Source of the DNA: a virus
IMG/VR virus record: IMGVR_UViG_3300017971_000629
Span: 1 to 30,712 of that record
Length of the DNA stretch: 30,712 nt
Strand: one strand, 5' to 3'
Shown: piece after piece, positions 1-7,449 of the stretch
Layout of the letters: every line of letters starts with the position of its first letter
Numbering within the stretch: the first letter of the stretch is position 1
Notes under the pieces: model-generated
Database searches by the model: none
Told to the model about the DNA's origin: nothing
What the model saw: the letters and a program-made list of their open reading frames with translations, nothing else
Made by a program: the position numbers and the translations under genes

Positions 1-1
1 C

Positions 2-25
2 GCCGATGTGCCGACCGACTACTGA
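2..25 (+). CDS. 3' end of an upstream gene (partial)
   Basis: One forward frame reads seven codons (ADVPTDY) and then stops with TGA at 23-25, just before the first palindromic repeat. In four other copies the repeat follows a gene end or lies in a leader, so a gene ending here is plausible. Too little is visible to name a product. Confidence 0.3.
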   Translation, partial: ADVPTDY

Positions 26-38
26 TCACCACCGGGGC

Positions 39-53
39 GAATGCGCGTTCGCA
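39..53 (+). repeat. Dispersed palindromic element, copy 1 (variant)
   Basis: This copy reads GAATGCGCGTTCGCA and differs at one base from the other four, which read GAACGCGCGTTCGCA. It lies 53 nt upstream of the ATG at 92, exactly the distance from copy 2 to its downstream gene. The symmetric core of the consensus is GAACGCGCGTTC; the CGCA tail on one side gives it an orientation. An operator or promoter-associated site is inferred. Confidence 0.7.
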
Positions 54-91
54 TATTTCACAAAATCGCGATTCACACGAGGGTCAATCCC

Positions 92-514
92 ATGCGTCAC
101 ATCAGCGGCGGAAGCATTCTCGCCGAGGTTCAACTGCTAGCGAACATCATAAGTCAGGCTGAAAATCCGGTTCATAAGAATGCCGTGCAGGAGGCGAAGG
201 GGGATGTCTGGAAGTTCACTAAGGACAGGCCAGGCAAGGTGACGACCACAAGCTCGATGAATCGAAAGATGAAATACGCGTGGCAGTATTATTTGGTTAA
301 GGGAAAAAATTTTGAGGTCGATCCGGAGATGGCTGCCTCGAAGCTATACTACCGGCGTCCTGAAAAATCATGGAGCAAGACAACAGTTTACGGCGATCCT
401 TCAGAGAGGCAGATCGCTGATTATATTCATGCCGATGTCGATTCCGACCCGAACGCCTATAGCGACATGGACAACTACCGAGACGCTCATCCCGAGATCA
501 AAGAGGGGAACTAA
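92..514 (+). CDS. Unrecognised phage protein with MRHISGGSI leader
   Basis: The protein has 140 residues and no family I recognise. It opens with MRHISGGSI followed by a short amphipathic helix (residues 10-24). The same leader starts the next gene, which is the reason for choosing ATG 92 over an earlier in-frame ATG at 41; GAGGG at 79-83 is a suitable ribosome site, and 41 lies inside the palindromic repeat. The body is mixed-charge, with an acidic, Asp- and Tyr-rich C-terminus. A structural or packaged cargo role is inferred from the shared leader and from the surrounding virion genes. Confidence 0.7.
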   Translation: MRHISGGSILAEVQLLANIISQAENPVHKNAVQEAKGDVWKFTKDRPGKVTTTSSMNRKMKYAWQYYLVKGKNFEVDPEMAASKLYYRRPEKSWSKTTVYGDPSERQIADYIHADVDSDPNAYSDMDNYRDAHPEIKEGN

Positions 515-541
515 CCTATGAAAAATTACAGAGGCGGTGAA

Positions 542-1903
542 ATGCGTCACATCAGCGGCGGCAGCATTCGGTCTGAGGTCGAGCTACTGGAAGGCGTATT
601 GCAAGGCGCCGAGCCGATTACTGAGGCGAAAAACAAAAAGCCAATTTTCGGCTATTACATTAACAAGAACGAGCGCGGTGAATTCTACGCGGATGTCCGT
701 AACGAAGATGGCGAAACTGTCTACGAGATCAGAAGCGACGAAGAGACCGGGGAGGTCCCCGAGGTCGAAGACGGGCACATGAGAAATGAGCGTGACATCC
801 AGGGACTGGAATGGATGCTGAAGAAGTCGCGCGTGATCCCAAGCAACGGCGAGCTATACACTTCGCGAGATTTCGAGTCGGAACTAGATGCCGACGAAGA
901 TGAAGAGCAGGACGAGTCGATCAATCATCGCGGGCGCGTCATATCCGAAGGTGTTTACGACATCGCTGCACTGGATAGTGCGCTGTCAAAGATGCTTCCA
1001 TTGCTCAAGAAATTTGGGTTCAAGTCCAAAAGGAAAAAGGGCGCCACATACGACCTGACGATGCCGCTAGATAACGGTGACAAGTTCATCGTCAGTTTCG
1101 GCGCCCCTATGAAGAACGAAGACTATTTCACGGCATATGGCGTGGTGTCCCCATATGATCAGTCAAAAAAGATCAAAATGATGAAATCCTTGGTAGACAA
1201 GGTCCTGAAGCCGGCGGGATACACAAATATCCGGCAGCAATCAGAGAATAGTAGAGTCGAATTCGGGCCGGTTTCTATGGACGAGTCATCTCGACCCAAA
1301 ACCGGCGCAATTGTTGAGGGCGCCGCCGCCTCCAAGGAAGTGCCGAAGGCCGAGTTCGACAAGGCGTCTCGCGCAGGCAAGGAAGCTACTCGCACGATCG
1401 TCGTCCGGGATAAGTACAGCATGTATCCGATGACTATCCCTGGATTCATCGCGGGTTCCGACTTCTACTACAGGACGTCGTCGGCATTGAAGAACGAAAA
1501 GAAACTGACGACGCGATATTTTGTGGTGCCCGGGATCGACGAGGCGCGGTCGCGGAGAGCGGTGACTGAAAGCAAGGATTCGTCTGCGGCTGTCGAGAAG
1601 GCAGCGCAGGATATGGCCAAGGCTTCGATGGACGCGACCAAGGCCGAGGACCCCGACATGGGTACGGTTCTCCAGATGGTGTCTGGCGCGTTGTTGCGCC
1701 TGTCCTCGGGCGATTCGACCGGCGCAGGCGACGCCCTCGAGCAGGCGACAGCATGGATTCGCAAACTCCCAGGGTCCAGTCAGGACCAGGCACCCGTCGA
1801 CGCCGCGTCTGATGAGCCGACCGAAGAAGAGATCAAGCGTTGCTTTGGTCTCGGCGAGGACCGCGAGATAACCGCGCTGGCGCGGTCGCTCAGCGGACTT
1901 TAG
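542..1903 (+). CDS. Large unrecognised phage protein with MRHISGGSI leader
   Basis: A 453-residue protein of unknown function. The leader MRHISGGSIRSEVELLEG matches that of the gene just upstream, so ATG 542 (preceded by AGAGGCGG) is preferred to ATG 518, which would add eight residues. A mixed alpha/beta part (about 130-240) is followed by an Ala- and Lys-rich stretch. Near the C-terminus comes a helical motif, SSGDSTGAGDALEQATAWIR, resembling the end of the protein at 19405-19866. It ends with EPTEEEIKRCFG, close to a segment in the Nudix fusion at 5447-6928. The mosaic of shared pieces suggests one of a set of related virion or cargo proteins. Confidence 0.75.
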   Translation: MRHISGGSIRSEVELLEGVLQGAEPITEAKNKKPIFGYYINKNERGEFYADVRNEDGETVYEIRSDEETGEVPEVEDGHMRNERDIQGLEWMLKKSRVIPSNGELYTSRDFESELDADEDEEQDESINHRGRVISEGVYDIAALDSALSKMLPLLKKFGFKSKRKKGATYDLTMPLDNGDKFIVSFGAPMKNEDYFTAYGVVSPYDQSKKIKMMKSLVDKVLKPAGYTNIRQQSENSRVEFGPVSMDESSRPKTGAIVEGAAASKEVPKAEFDKASRAGKEATRTIVVRDKYSMYPMTIPGFIAGSDFYYRTSSALKNEKKLTTRYFVVPGIDEARSRRAVTESKDSSAAVEKAAQDMAKASMDATKAEDPDMGTVLQMVSGALLRLSSGDSTGAGDALEQATAWIRKLPGSSQDQAPVDAASDEPTEEEIKRCFGLGEDREITALARSLSGL

Positions 1904-1934
1904 CCGTAAACAATCTCGAAAAGAGGGTGGATAA

Positions 1935-2540
1935 ATGAAGAGGATCATAGCTGAAGCTCTTGGTTACGGGGTCATTGAGGCCATCGACAGGGTGGATGCC
2001 GACGCTGTGCGCGGCGCAGTCAAATTTACAGTGAAGCCAGACTCATGGGATGAGGTTCCGCTTGCTTCGATGCCGTTCAGCGTCGTGAGCATCATCAAGG
2101 GCCTGCCGGTTGTTCGCGGCAAGCCAAGTCCCATGGACAAGAATCCCGAGATGGCTAGGGCGGCAGAAAGTTCCGGATACCTTTGCATCGTGACGGTAGG
2201 TGCGGAGGCTTACCTCGTCGACACGCAGGGGTACGATTATGCGCGCTACGTCGCGAAAATCTCTCCGAAAGGGAGAGGCAAGCCCAAGAAATCGGCGCCC
2301 GCCGAAGTCGCCGACAAAAACACGATCATGAAAGCCCTCGATATCGTGATCCGCGTCCAGAAGGCCAACGAGAACGCTGGCCAGGTTGTGCGCGATGCGG
2401 TCAAAGAGATGACGGCGCTCGGTTACGACAGCTCGGCCACTGATTGGCTGTGGGACTCCAACACGTCTGACATGGGTAAGGAGTACCTTGTGAAGCTTTC
2501 GAAGCTTATCAAGAGTGGCGCCAAGTCGCGGAACAACTGA
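1935..2540 (+). CDS. Unrecognised phage protein with short helical leader
   Basis: A 201-residue protein that I do not recognise. Its start MKRIIAEALGYGVIEA is a basic, amphipathic leader with an Ile-Ala-Glu step, similar in character to the leaders of its neighbours and to the cleaved capsid-targeting leader of T4 internal proteins. GAGGGTGG stands before ATG 1935. A strand-rich region (about 28-105) is followed by a Lys/Pro linker (GKPKKSAPAE) and a helical C-terminal domain. A packaged or head-associated role is an inference from leader and context. Confidence 0.7.
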   Translation: MKRIIAEALGYGVIEAIDRVDADAVRGAVKFTVKPDSWDEVPLASMPFSVVSIIKGLPVVRGKPSPMDKNPEMARAAESSGYLCIVTVGAEAYLVDTQGYDYARYVAKISPKGRGKPKKSAPAEVADKNTIMKALDIVIRVQKANENAGQVVRDAVKEMTALGYDSSATDWLWDSNTSDMGKEYLVKLSKLIKSGAKSRNN

Positions 2541-2553
2541 GGAGATCATCTCG

Positions 2554-3162
2554 ATGCGTTTTGCAGCTGCTGCAGCCCTCGGTCTGATCGAGGGCGTTTA
2601 CGCTGACGTGAGCCCTGGCAAAGGGAGGTTCCACACCCTTGGCCAGGGCGATTTCGCTGCGCTGCGCGATCCCAAAAACCGCGACGTGACCGACGAGCTC
2701 TACGATCTCGTTGCGGCGTCTTACGCCAAGATCGGCGGTCACGCCAACGTCCGCAACGCCGACGACATCCCCGGTGATTCCGACTTCTGGAAGATCGTCG
2801 ATGTCGACGCCGATCCGGATCCCGACCTGACGATCTTCGGCAAGACGACGGCGCGCGGTCGCAAGATGACCGGCTTCGCCACGGACGGGTCGTCGACCGC
2901 GAAGGCGGCGATGTTCGACCGCGCCGTCGAGCTTCTCAACAAGGCCGGGAATTACTCCGAGGTTTCCGGCGCTCTCGCCCATGTCCTCATCACGCGCTAT
3001 TCAGTCCCATTCGTCGGCGACCACGCCGAGGTCGAGCGCGTCCTCGGCAAAAGGGTCCGCTGGATCGGCGCCGACCCGCACTACCCCGGTTACGATGGCT
3101 GGTATGAGCGCGAGATCGCCGGCTCGAAGCACGCCAAGATCCTGGTAGGTCGACCGCGCTGA
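2554..3162 (+). CDS. Conserved phage protein, possibly acetyltransferase-like
   Basis: The protein has 202 residues from ATG 2554, which has GAGGAG at 2539-2544; an upstream in-frame ATG at 2515 lies inside the previous gene. A short hydrophobic leader (MRFAAAAALGLIEG) precedes a well-formed body with segments such as WKIVDVDADPDPD, GFATDGSSTAKAAM, SGALAHVLI and GWYEREIAGSKHAKILVG. I recall similar proteins in other large myoviruses, sometimes labelled acetyltransferase-like, but I see no clear acetyl-CoA loop, so the enzymatic call is tentative. It sits between leader-bearing genes and a CHAP peptidase. Confidence 0.65.
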   Translation: MRFAAAAALGLIEGVYADVSPGKGRFHTLGQGDFAALRDPKNRDVTDELYDLVAASYAKIGGHANVRNADDIPGDSDFWKIVDVDADPDPDLTIFGKTTARGRKMTGFATDGSSTAKAAMFDRAVELLNKAGNYSEVSGALAHVLITRYSVPFVGDHAEVERVLGKRVRWIGADPHYPGYDGWYEREIAGSKHAKILVGRPR

Positions 3163-3183
3163 TCCCCTCACACGGAGGCGCCC

Positions 3184-3825
3184 ATGACTCGGAGCAAGAA
3201 GGCCAAAGAGCCAACACGTGACGAGCTTCGATGGGCGCCTTATAGTAGGTCCCAAAACAAGTCCCAAGACTTAGAATCTAAGAGGCAGACGCTGCGCACG
3301 ATCGACGACAAGATGAAGGCGCTTGTCGCGGAGGCGTCCCACTGGGTTGGGGTCCGCGAAAAGGGGTCAAATCGCGGTCCAGAAGTCGAAGCCTTTCAGA
3401 AGGCGGTCGACGGGCGAGCGGTTGGTGAGCCGTGGTGCTTGGCGTTTGTCTTCTATTGTATTGAAGCGGTCGACAAGGCGGTCGACGGACCGGAGACGTG
3501 GCTTTTCAAAACGGAGCACGTCATGACGTGCTGGAATCGAACGCTCATGCCGGCCAGGATCCAGGCGCTCGATGTGCGGTCGGGAGATTTGATCATTTGG
3601 CAGCACTTCAAGAACGGCAAGCCGACGGCTATGGGACATGCCGGGATCGTCGCGCGCGTATTATCCCCCGGTAAGTTCGAGACCATCGAAGGGAACACGA
3701 GCGATGGCCGATCGGTGGTCCGCGAGGGGGATGGGGTTCACCGCCGCGTGCGGGGGATCAACGATTCGGGTACGATGAGAGTCAAGGGATTCTTAAGACC
3801 TTGGGGCATTCGGCCCGCCACGTGA
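3184..3825 (+). CDS. CHAP-domain peptidoglycan peptidase
   Basis: A 213-residue protein with a CHAP cysteine peptidase domain that would cleave peptidoglycan cross-links or amide bonds. The probable catalytic residues are Cys85 in GEPWCLAFVF, His152 in MGHAGIVARV, and the acidic/Asn pair in IEGNTS (169-171). The first 40 residues are basic and polar and carry no signal peptide or membrane helix. GGAGG lies just before ATG 3184. Its place in a structural operon rather than beside a holin could fit a virion-associated lysin as well as an endolysin. The stop codon overlaps the second palindromic repeat. Confidence 0.8.
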   Translation: MTRSKKAKEPTRDELRWAPYSRSQNKSQDLESKRQTLRTIDDKMKALVAEASHWVGVREKGSNRGPEVEAFQKAVDGRAVGEPWCLAFVFYCIEAVDKAVDGPETWLFKTEHVMTCWNRTLMPARIQALDVRSGDLIIWQHFKNGKPTAMGHAGIVARVLSPGKFETIEGNTSDGRSVVREGDGVHRRVRGINDSGTMRVKGFLRPWGIRPAT

Positions 3826-3838
3826 ACGCGCGTTCGCA
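3824..3838 (+). repeat. Dispersed palindromic element, copy 2
   Basis: GAACGCGCGTTCGCA, an exact consensus copy. Its first two bases belong to the TGA stop of the CHAP peptidase gene, and it lies 53 nt upstream of the ATG at 3877. It marks one of the few real gaps between genes in this operon, which fits an operator or promoter element (inference). Confidence 0.8.
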
Positions 3839-3876
3839 TGGAATGAAGGCCCACAGGGCGATGGAGGATTGAGCGA

Positions 3877-4389
3877 ATGTCCGAACTCATTCGACAACTC
3901 GTGAAAGCTGGCGCCTTATCCGAGAGGATTTATGGCAGGACCGAAGAGGGAGAATCCGACACGGTCGCGGCGGCCGATGCCAAGGTCGATCCCGAGGCGC
4001 CTCAAGTTATGCCTGGCTCAGACGCCGAAAAGAGGGCTCTGGCTGCAGCGACCCCGTCCGAGGCTGATGACGAAGAGGTCGGGCTTGAGCCTGGGGAGGA
4101 CCCCGTTCCTGACGTGGCACCGCAGTCGGCTGCGGGCGTCGATGTTCCGGTGAGCTTTCTACTGATGAACCTCACGGCCGCCCAAGGCATGGTGAGCGCC
4201 ATCGAGGAGATGACTTCGGAGCTATCGGCGCGGTTTGGCGATCAGGCCATCCCCGTCTTGAATGACGTCTTCTTCAAGGTCCGCTCATCATACGAGATGC
4301 TAGCGGGTCTTTTTGAGGCGAGCCAAGAGGCTGACGCTCCCGAAGCCGCGAGTGGCGACGATCCAGAATCAGAAGGTCAACCGGGCTGA
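3877..4389 (+). CDS. Acidic phage protein of unknown function
   Basis: A 170-residue, strongly acidic protein. It starts with a short helix (MSELIRQLVKAGALSERIYG). Residues 20-90 are low-complexity and rich in Asp, Glu, Ala and Pro. A helical domain around 95-150 contains SFLLMNLTAAQGMVSAIEEM, and the tail is again acidic. GGAGG precedes ATG 3877. It is the first gene after palindrome copy 2. Acidic, helical, Ala-rich proteins in head operons can be scaffold or core components, but nothing specific identifies this one. Confidence 0.7.
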   Translation: MSELIRQLVKAGALSERIYGRTEEGESDTVAAADAKVDPEAPQVMPGSDAEKRALAAATPSEADDEEVGLEPGEDPVPDVAPQSAAGVDVPVSFLLMNLTAAQGMVSAIEEMTSELSARFGDQAIPVLNDVFFKVRSSYEMLAGLFEASQEADAPEAASGDDPESEGQPG

Positions 4390-4407
4390 TCGAGGGTAGG
4401 GGGGGCC

Positions 4408-5139
4408 GTGAAAGAGGCTGATATCAAAGAGTCGATCCTTGGCGAGCTCGGCGAACCGACCGTAAAGGTCGAGCTCGATGAGTCGGCGTGGTCTGGGCGG
4501 CGAGGGATCTTTGACGCAGCCAAGCGATGGTTTCAGGCCCGCAAGGGGGCGCTCGGGTACGGCTTGCAGTCGGCGGCGAGAGAGGTCGTTCTCCCCGCCG
4601 AGGCGGAATCGCCGCTGGATGTGGCGTTCCCTGGAGGAGGGGTGGGAGGGCTTGGATGCCTTGCGACCCTTGGATTTTTTCAGGACATCGTTCCAGCCGA
4701 TGTGATGACCGGCGGCCTGAGGGTAGCCAACACACTGATGTCGCATGGCGACTACGTCCAGATTCGCCAGAAGCTCGAGATGGCGAACCGCCTATTTGGC
4801 GGCGACCGTGAGTGGATATGGGACGAGGCTCGGCGCGTCCTGGTCCTACCGGGCCGCGTTCCGTCTGGGCTTATGCTGGTGATCTGGAAAAAGGCACGGG
4901 ACGCCTGGAGCATCGAGGATCTTCGCGATCGCGACGAAGACTTCATTTATCGACGCTGCGTGATCGAAGCGAAGAGACGTCTCGGTCGAATCCGCAGCAA
5001 GTACGACAGTTACGCTGCGGCTGGCGGAACCGTTCAAATGGACGGCCAAGCACTGCTCGAGGAAGCTCGAGAAGAGGAAGAGAAGCTCAACGAGGAGATA
5101 GCGGATAGTCAAATGCCTATCTCGATCGTAATCGGGTAG
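4408..5139 (+). CDS. Conserved myovirus structural protein, possibly neck or connector
   Basis: A 243-residue protein with a GTG start and a G-rich ribosome site. The pattern IKESILGELGEP.VKVELDE near the N-terminus, FDAAKRWFQARKG at 35-50, DREWIWDE mid-protein, and RLGRIRSKYDSY followed by a GG and a Glu-rich helix matches a conserved structural protein I associate with large T4-like phages. Such proteins are usually placed at the neck or portal, but I cannot give a firm name. No membrane segment is visible. The genes on both sides are small and probably co-translated with it. Confidence 0.65.
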   Translation: MKEADIKESILGELGEPTVKVELDESAWSGRRGIFDAAKRWFQARKGALGYGLQSAAREVVLPAEAESPLDVAFPGGGVGGLGCLATLGFFQDIVPADVMTGGLRVANTLMSHGDYVQIRQKLEMANRLFGGDREWIWDEARRVLVLPGRVPSGLMLVIWKKARDAWSIEDLRDRDEDFIYRRCVIEAKRRLGRIRSKYDSYAAAGGTVQMDGQALLEEAREEEEKLNEEIADSQMPISIVIG

Positions 5140-5156
5140 GCAACAAGGAGGGGCCA

Positions 5157-5435
5157 GTGAGCGATGAAAACGACGCTGACCAGAAACTCCGACTTCTTCA
5201 TCCTCCGCGCAAGCGGACACGTTGGGAACCGAATCACAGGCTCGCCGATTTTTTACTCAGACTTGCGGACCAAGCGGCTTCCGGAGAGGTGGGCACAGCG
5301 GTGCTGGTTTATAGGCGCGAAGATGGCTTTGGACACTTTATAGCCCCGGCAGGCGGAGCTGAAGAGACGCTCGCGATGCTCGGCCTTCTCCAATACGTCC
5401 AGGATATTTTGAAAGAGCGGATTAATTCAGGCTGA
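5157..5435 (+). CDS. Small phage protein of unknown function
   Basis: A 92-residue protein starting at GTG 5157 behind a strong AAGGAGGGG site. The N-terminus is basic and polar (LHPPRKRTRWEPNHR). A compact alpha/beta part follows, with TAVLVYRREDGFGHFIAPAG and a final helix. The size and the helix-strand order do not point to a family I can name. The tight position between a structural protein and the Nudix fusion supports it as a real gene. Confidence 0.6.
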   Translation: MSDENDADQKLRLLHPPRKRTRWEPNHRLADFLLRLADQAASGEVGTAVLVYRREDGFGHFIAPAGGAEETLAMLGLLQYVQDILKERINSG

Positions 5436-5446
5436 CGGGAGAGGTC

Positions 5447-6928
5447 ATGCACAGGATCAAAAATCTATTCGCTGAAAGCAACTTCGGCCTATCGCTGAGC
5501 GGTCTCAAAAGCGGACGCCGTCGTCTGATCGAGGGAGATGAGCCGGAAGCCGACCGCGTTGTCTGCAAGGTCGCCATCTTTTCAAATGGCGGGCTTTGCA
5601 TGGGCAAGCGTAACGATAATGGAAAATGGACGCTTCCCGGCGGCCACGCAGACCCGGGCGAAACCCCTGTCGAAGCGGCTCTTCGAGAGGTCGAGGAGGA
5701 GACGGGGATCAAACTTGACCCAGACCAACTCTCGCCGATGGATAGCAAGCTGATCACGATGGATGATGGATCTACTCTGAAGGTCTATGGATTCCGCGTA
5801 GACCTTCCAGGCGGCGTCGACACGGAGACCAAGCATGACCCGGATGGTGAGGTGACTGACTGGGATTGGATCAACGTCCAGGCCGGTCTGCCGAGCTTCA
5901 TGGATGCCGACTCGATGCATGTCGATCCCAAGAAAGATGTCGTCATGCAGAGCCTCGGGCTTGCCCCCAAGGAGCAGGAGGAGTGCTGCTGCGACGATGC
6001 TGACGCAGAGCCGACGGACGAGGAGGTCGCGCGTCTGTTTGGGATCAGCGAGGCATCTAACCCTCCTGTTTGGGACGCCGCATGGACGAAGATCGACGGG
6101 GTCGACGTCCTTATGGTTCCAGGCAGTGACTTCGCGGCGATCCCGGCAAGCGGCAAGCGGAACGCCTCCAATTTTGTCGTGATGCAGATTTCGTCCCGAG
6201 AAGAAATCACGCAATTACGCAAGTCTGAAGTGACGCTGTGGCTCGCTGGCAAGGCGCGAGACGAGGGTGTCAAGCCGACGGGCCACTACGGCGAGGCGTT
6301 CGAAGGCGACGACGAAGTCGACCACGATGCCCCCGAGGTAGTCGACGAGGACGAATATCCTGCTGAGCCGGCCGAGAAGCCGGCGCGCTCGTCCAGCTAC
6401 AATGGCGTGGCCAAGCGCATGTTCAAGGCCATCGATGACATGCGGGCGACGGCAAATCAGAATGGTCACGACGATGTCGCGGCTACCCTCGACAATATCG
6501 AGGATGGCTACTGGGAGATTCAAAAGGCGATCATGCGAGCCTCGGCCGGTCGACGGAGCGAGAGTATCGAGGGCATGATCGATGGCATGCTTGAGGAATT
6601 GAGCAGTCTGCAAGATGCCGAGATCGACGAGGGCGCCACGACCTTCCTCGGATACAAGGACATCAAGGGCAAGCGTCCAGGCGACAAAGATTATGAGCGC
6701 ATGGACGACATCATGATGAAAGCCAACGGTTCGGACGCGAAGGCTTTACAGCTTGCGAAGATCATGGCTAACGCAATCGCCCGAGGCGGCAGTAAGGCGA
6801 GTCGCGAAAAGGCCCATCGCCGCGCCAGAGCTGCTATGGATGTGTTCCCAGGCGAGCTCGGCAAACAGATAGCCAAGATGTTCATGGACGCTGCCGAGGT
6901 CAAAACTGAGTCGGCACATCAGGGGTAA
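5447..6928 (+). CDS. Nudix hydrolase fused to a long unknown C-terminal region
   Basis: A 493-residue protein. Residues 37-165 form a Nudix domain that would hydrolyse a nucleoside diphosphate linked to another group. The complete Nudix box spans residues 66-88: Gly66, Glu72, then REVEEETGI with metal-binding Glu residues. A short leader (MHRIKNLFAES) precedes it. After the domain come a CCCDD cluster, the segment EPTDEEVARLFG (shared in form with the protein at 542-1903), an acidic linker (about 285-320) and two helical regions. Free-standing Nudix enzymes are usually 130-200 residues, so about 300 residues are extra. The substrate is unknown. The extension and the structural neighbours suggest a protein that may travel with the virion. 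Confidence 0.85.
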   Translation: MHRIKNLFAESNFGLSLSGLKSGRRRLIEGDEPEADRVVCKVAIFSNGGLCMGKRNDNGKWTLPGGHADPGETPVEAALREVEEETGIKLDPDQLSPMDSKLITMDDGSTLKVYGFRVDLPGGVDTETKHDPDGEVTDWDWINVQAGLPSFMDADSMHVDPKKDVVMQSLGLAPKEQEECCCDDADAEPTDEEVARLFGISEASNPPVWDAAWTKIDGVDVLMVPGSDFAAIPASGKRNASNFVVMQISSREEITQLRKSEVTLWLAGKARDEGVKPTGHYGEAFEGDDEVDHDAPEVVDEDEYPAEPAEKPARSSSYNGVAKRMFKAIDDMRATANQNGHDDVAATLDNIEDGYWEIQKAIMRASAGRRSESIEGMIDGMLEELSSLQDAEIDEGATTFLGYKDIKGKRPGDKDYERMDDIMMKANGSDAKALQLAKIMANAIARGGSKASREKAHRRARAAMDVFPGELGKQIAKMFMDAAEVKTESAHQG

Positions 6929-6933
6929 TTCGG

Positions 6934-7449
6934 ATGCCAAGAAAGATAAGGCGAGCGACCAGCGCCGCTCTCGGTAGAATCGGCGGTCCGAAAAAGTCTT
7001 CGGCTGCCGTCAGAGCTGCGTCCAAGGATTTATCCTACACGGTGATTCGGCACGAGGTCATCACACGCGCGCAGCAGGCCCAGGTTGGAATCAAGATATG
7101 GATAGATGAGCCGTCATGGCAGCGGTACGCCGACGCCTATAGAGCGCGGAACGCCAGCAAGAGCGACCAATCGGAGTTGGAGCAATCGGTCGGTGACATT
7201 CGCAGGATGATCGAAGAGCGCATCGGGAATCTCGATGACCGGAGCTTTACCATCGATCGCCATGGTCAAATCATGCTGCGGAATGACACGGGCGAGTTTG
7301 GAGCCGCGACGAAGGAGGGGGTCGTTAAGTGGAAGGCGACCGACCATCGAGGGAACATCCTCAAGTATGTCGATGACGCGCAGACATATGAGGTTGTTGG
7401 CGAAACCGGCGTTGAAGAGTCGTCTTACGAATGGAAGGGTCGCCGCTGA
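6934..7449 (+). CDS. Phage protein of unknown function
   Basis: A 171-residue protein with a very basic N-terminus (MPRKIRRATSAALGRIGGPKK), suited to binding nucleic acid or to serving as a leader. A mixed alpha/beta body follows, with DRSFTIDRHGQIML and a C-terminal strand-rich part. I do not recognise a family. Its stop overlaps the next start as TGATG, so the two genes are probably translated together. Confidence 0.6.
   Translation: MPRKIRRATSAALGRIGGPKKSSAAVRAASKDLSYTVIRHEVITRAQQAQVGIKIWIDEPSWQRYADAYRARNASKSDQSELEQSVGDIRRMIEERIGNLDDRSFTIDRHGQIMLRNDTGEFGAATKEGVVKWKATDHRGNILKYVDDAQTYEVVGETGVEESSYEWKGRR

Noticed and set aside
1286-1948. Long reverse-strand frame of 220 codons
   Set aside because: It lies wholly opposite a well-supported forward gene, has Arg/Pro/His-rich composition typical of an antisense frame in GC-rich DNA, and has no ribosome site.
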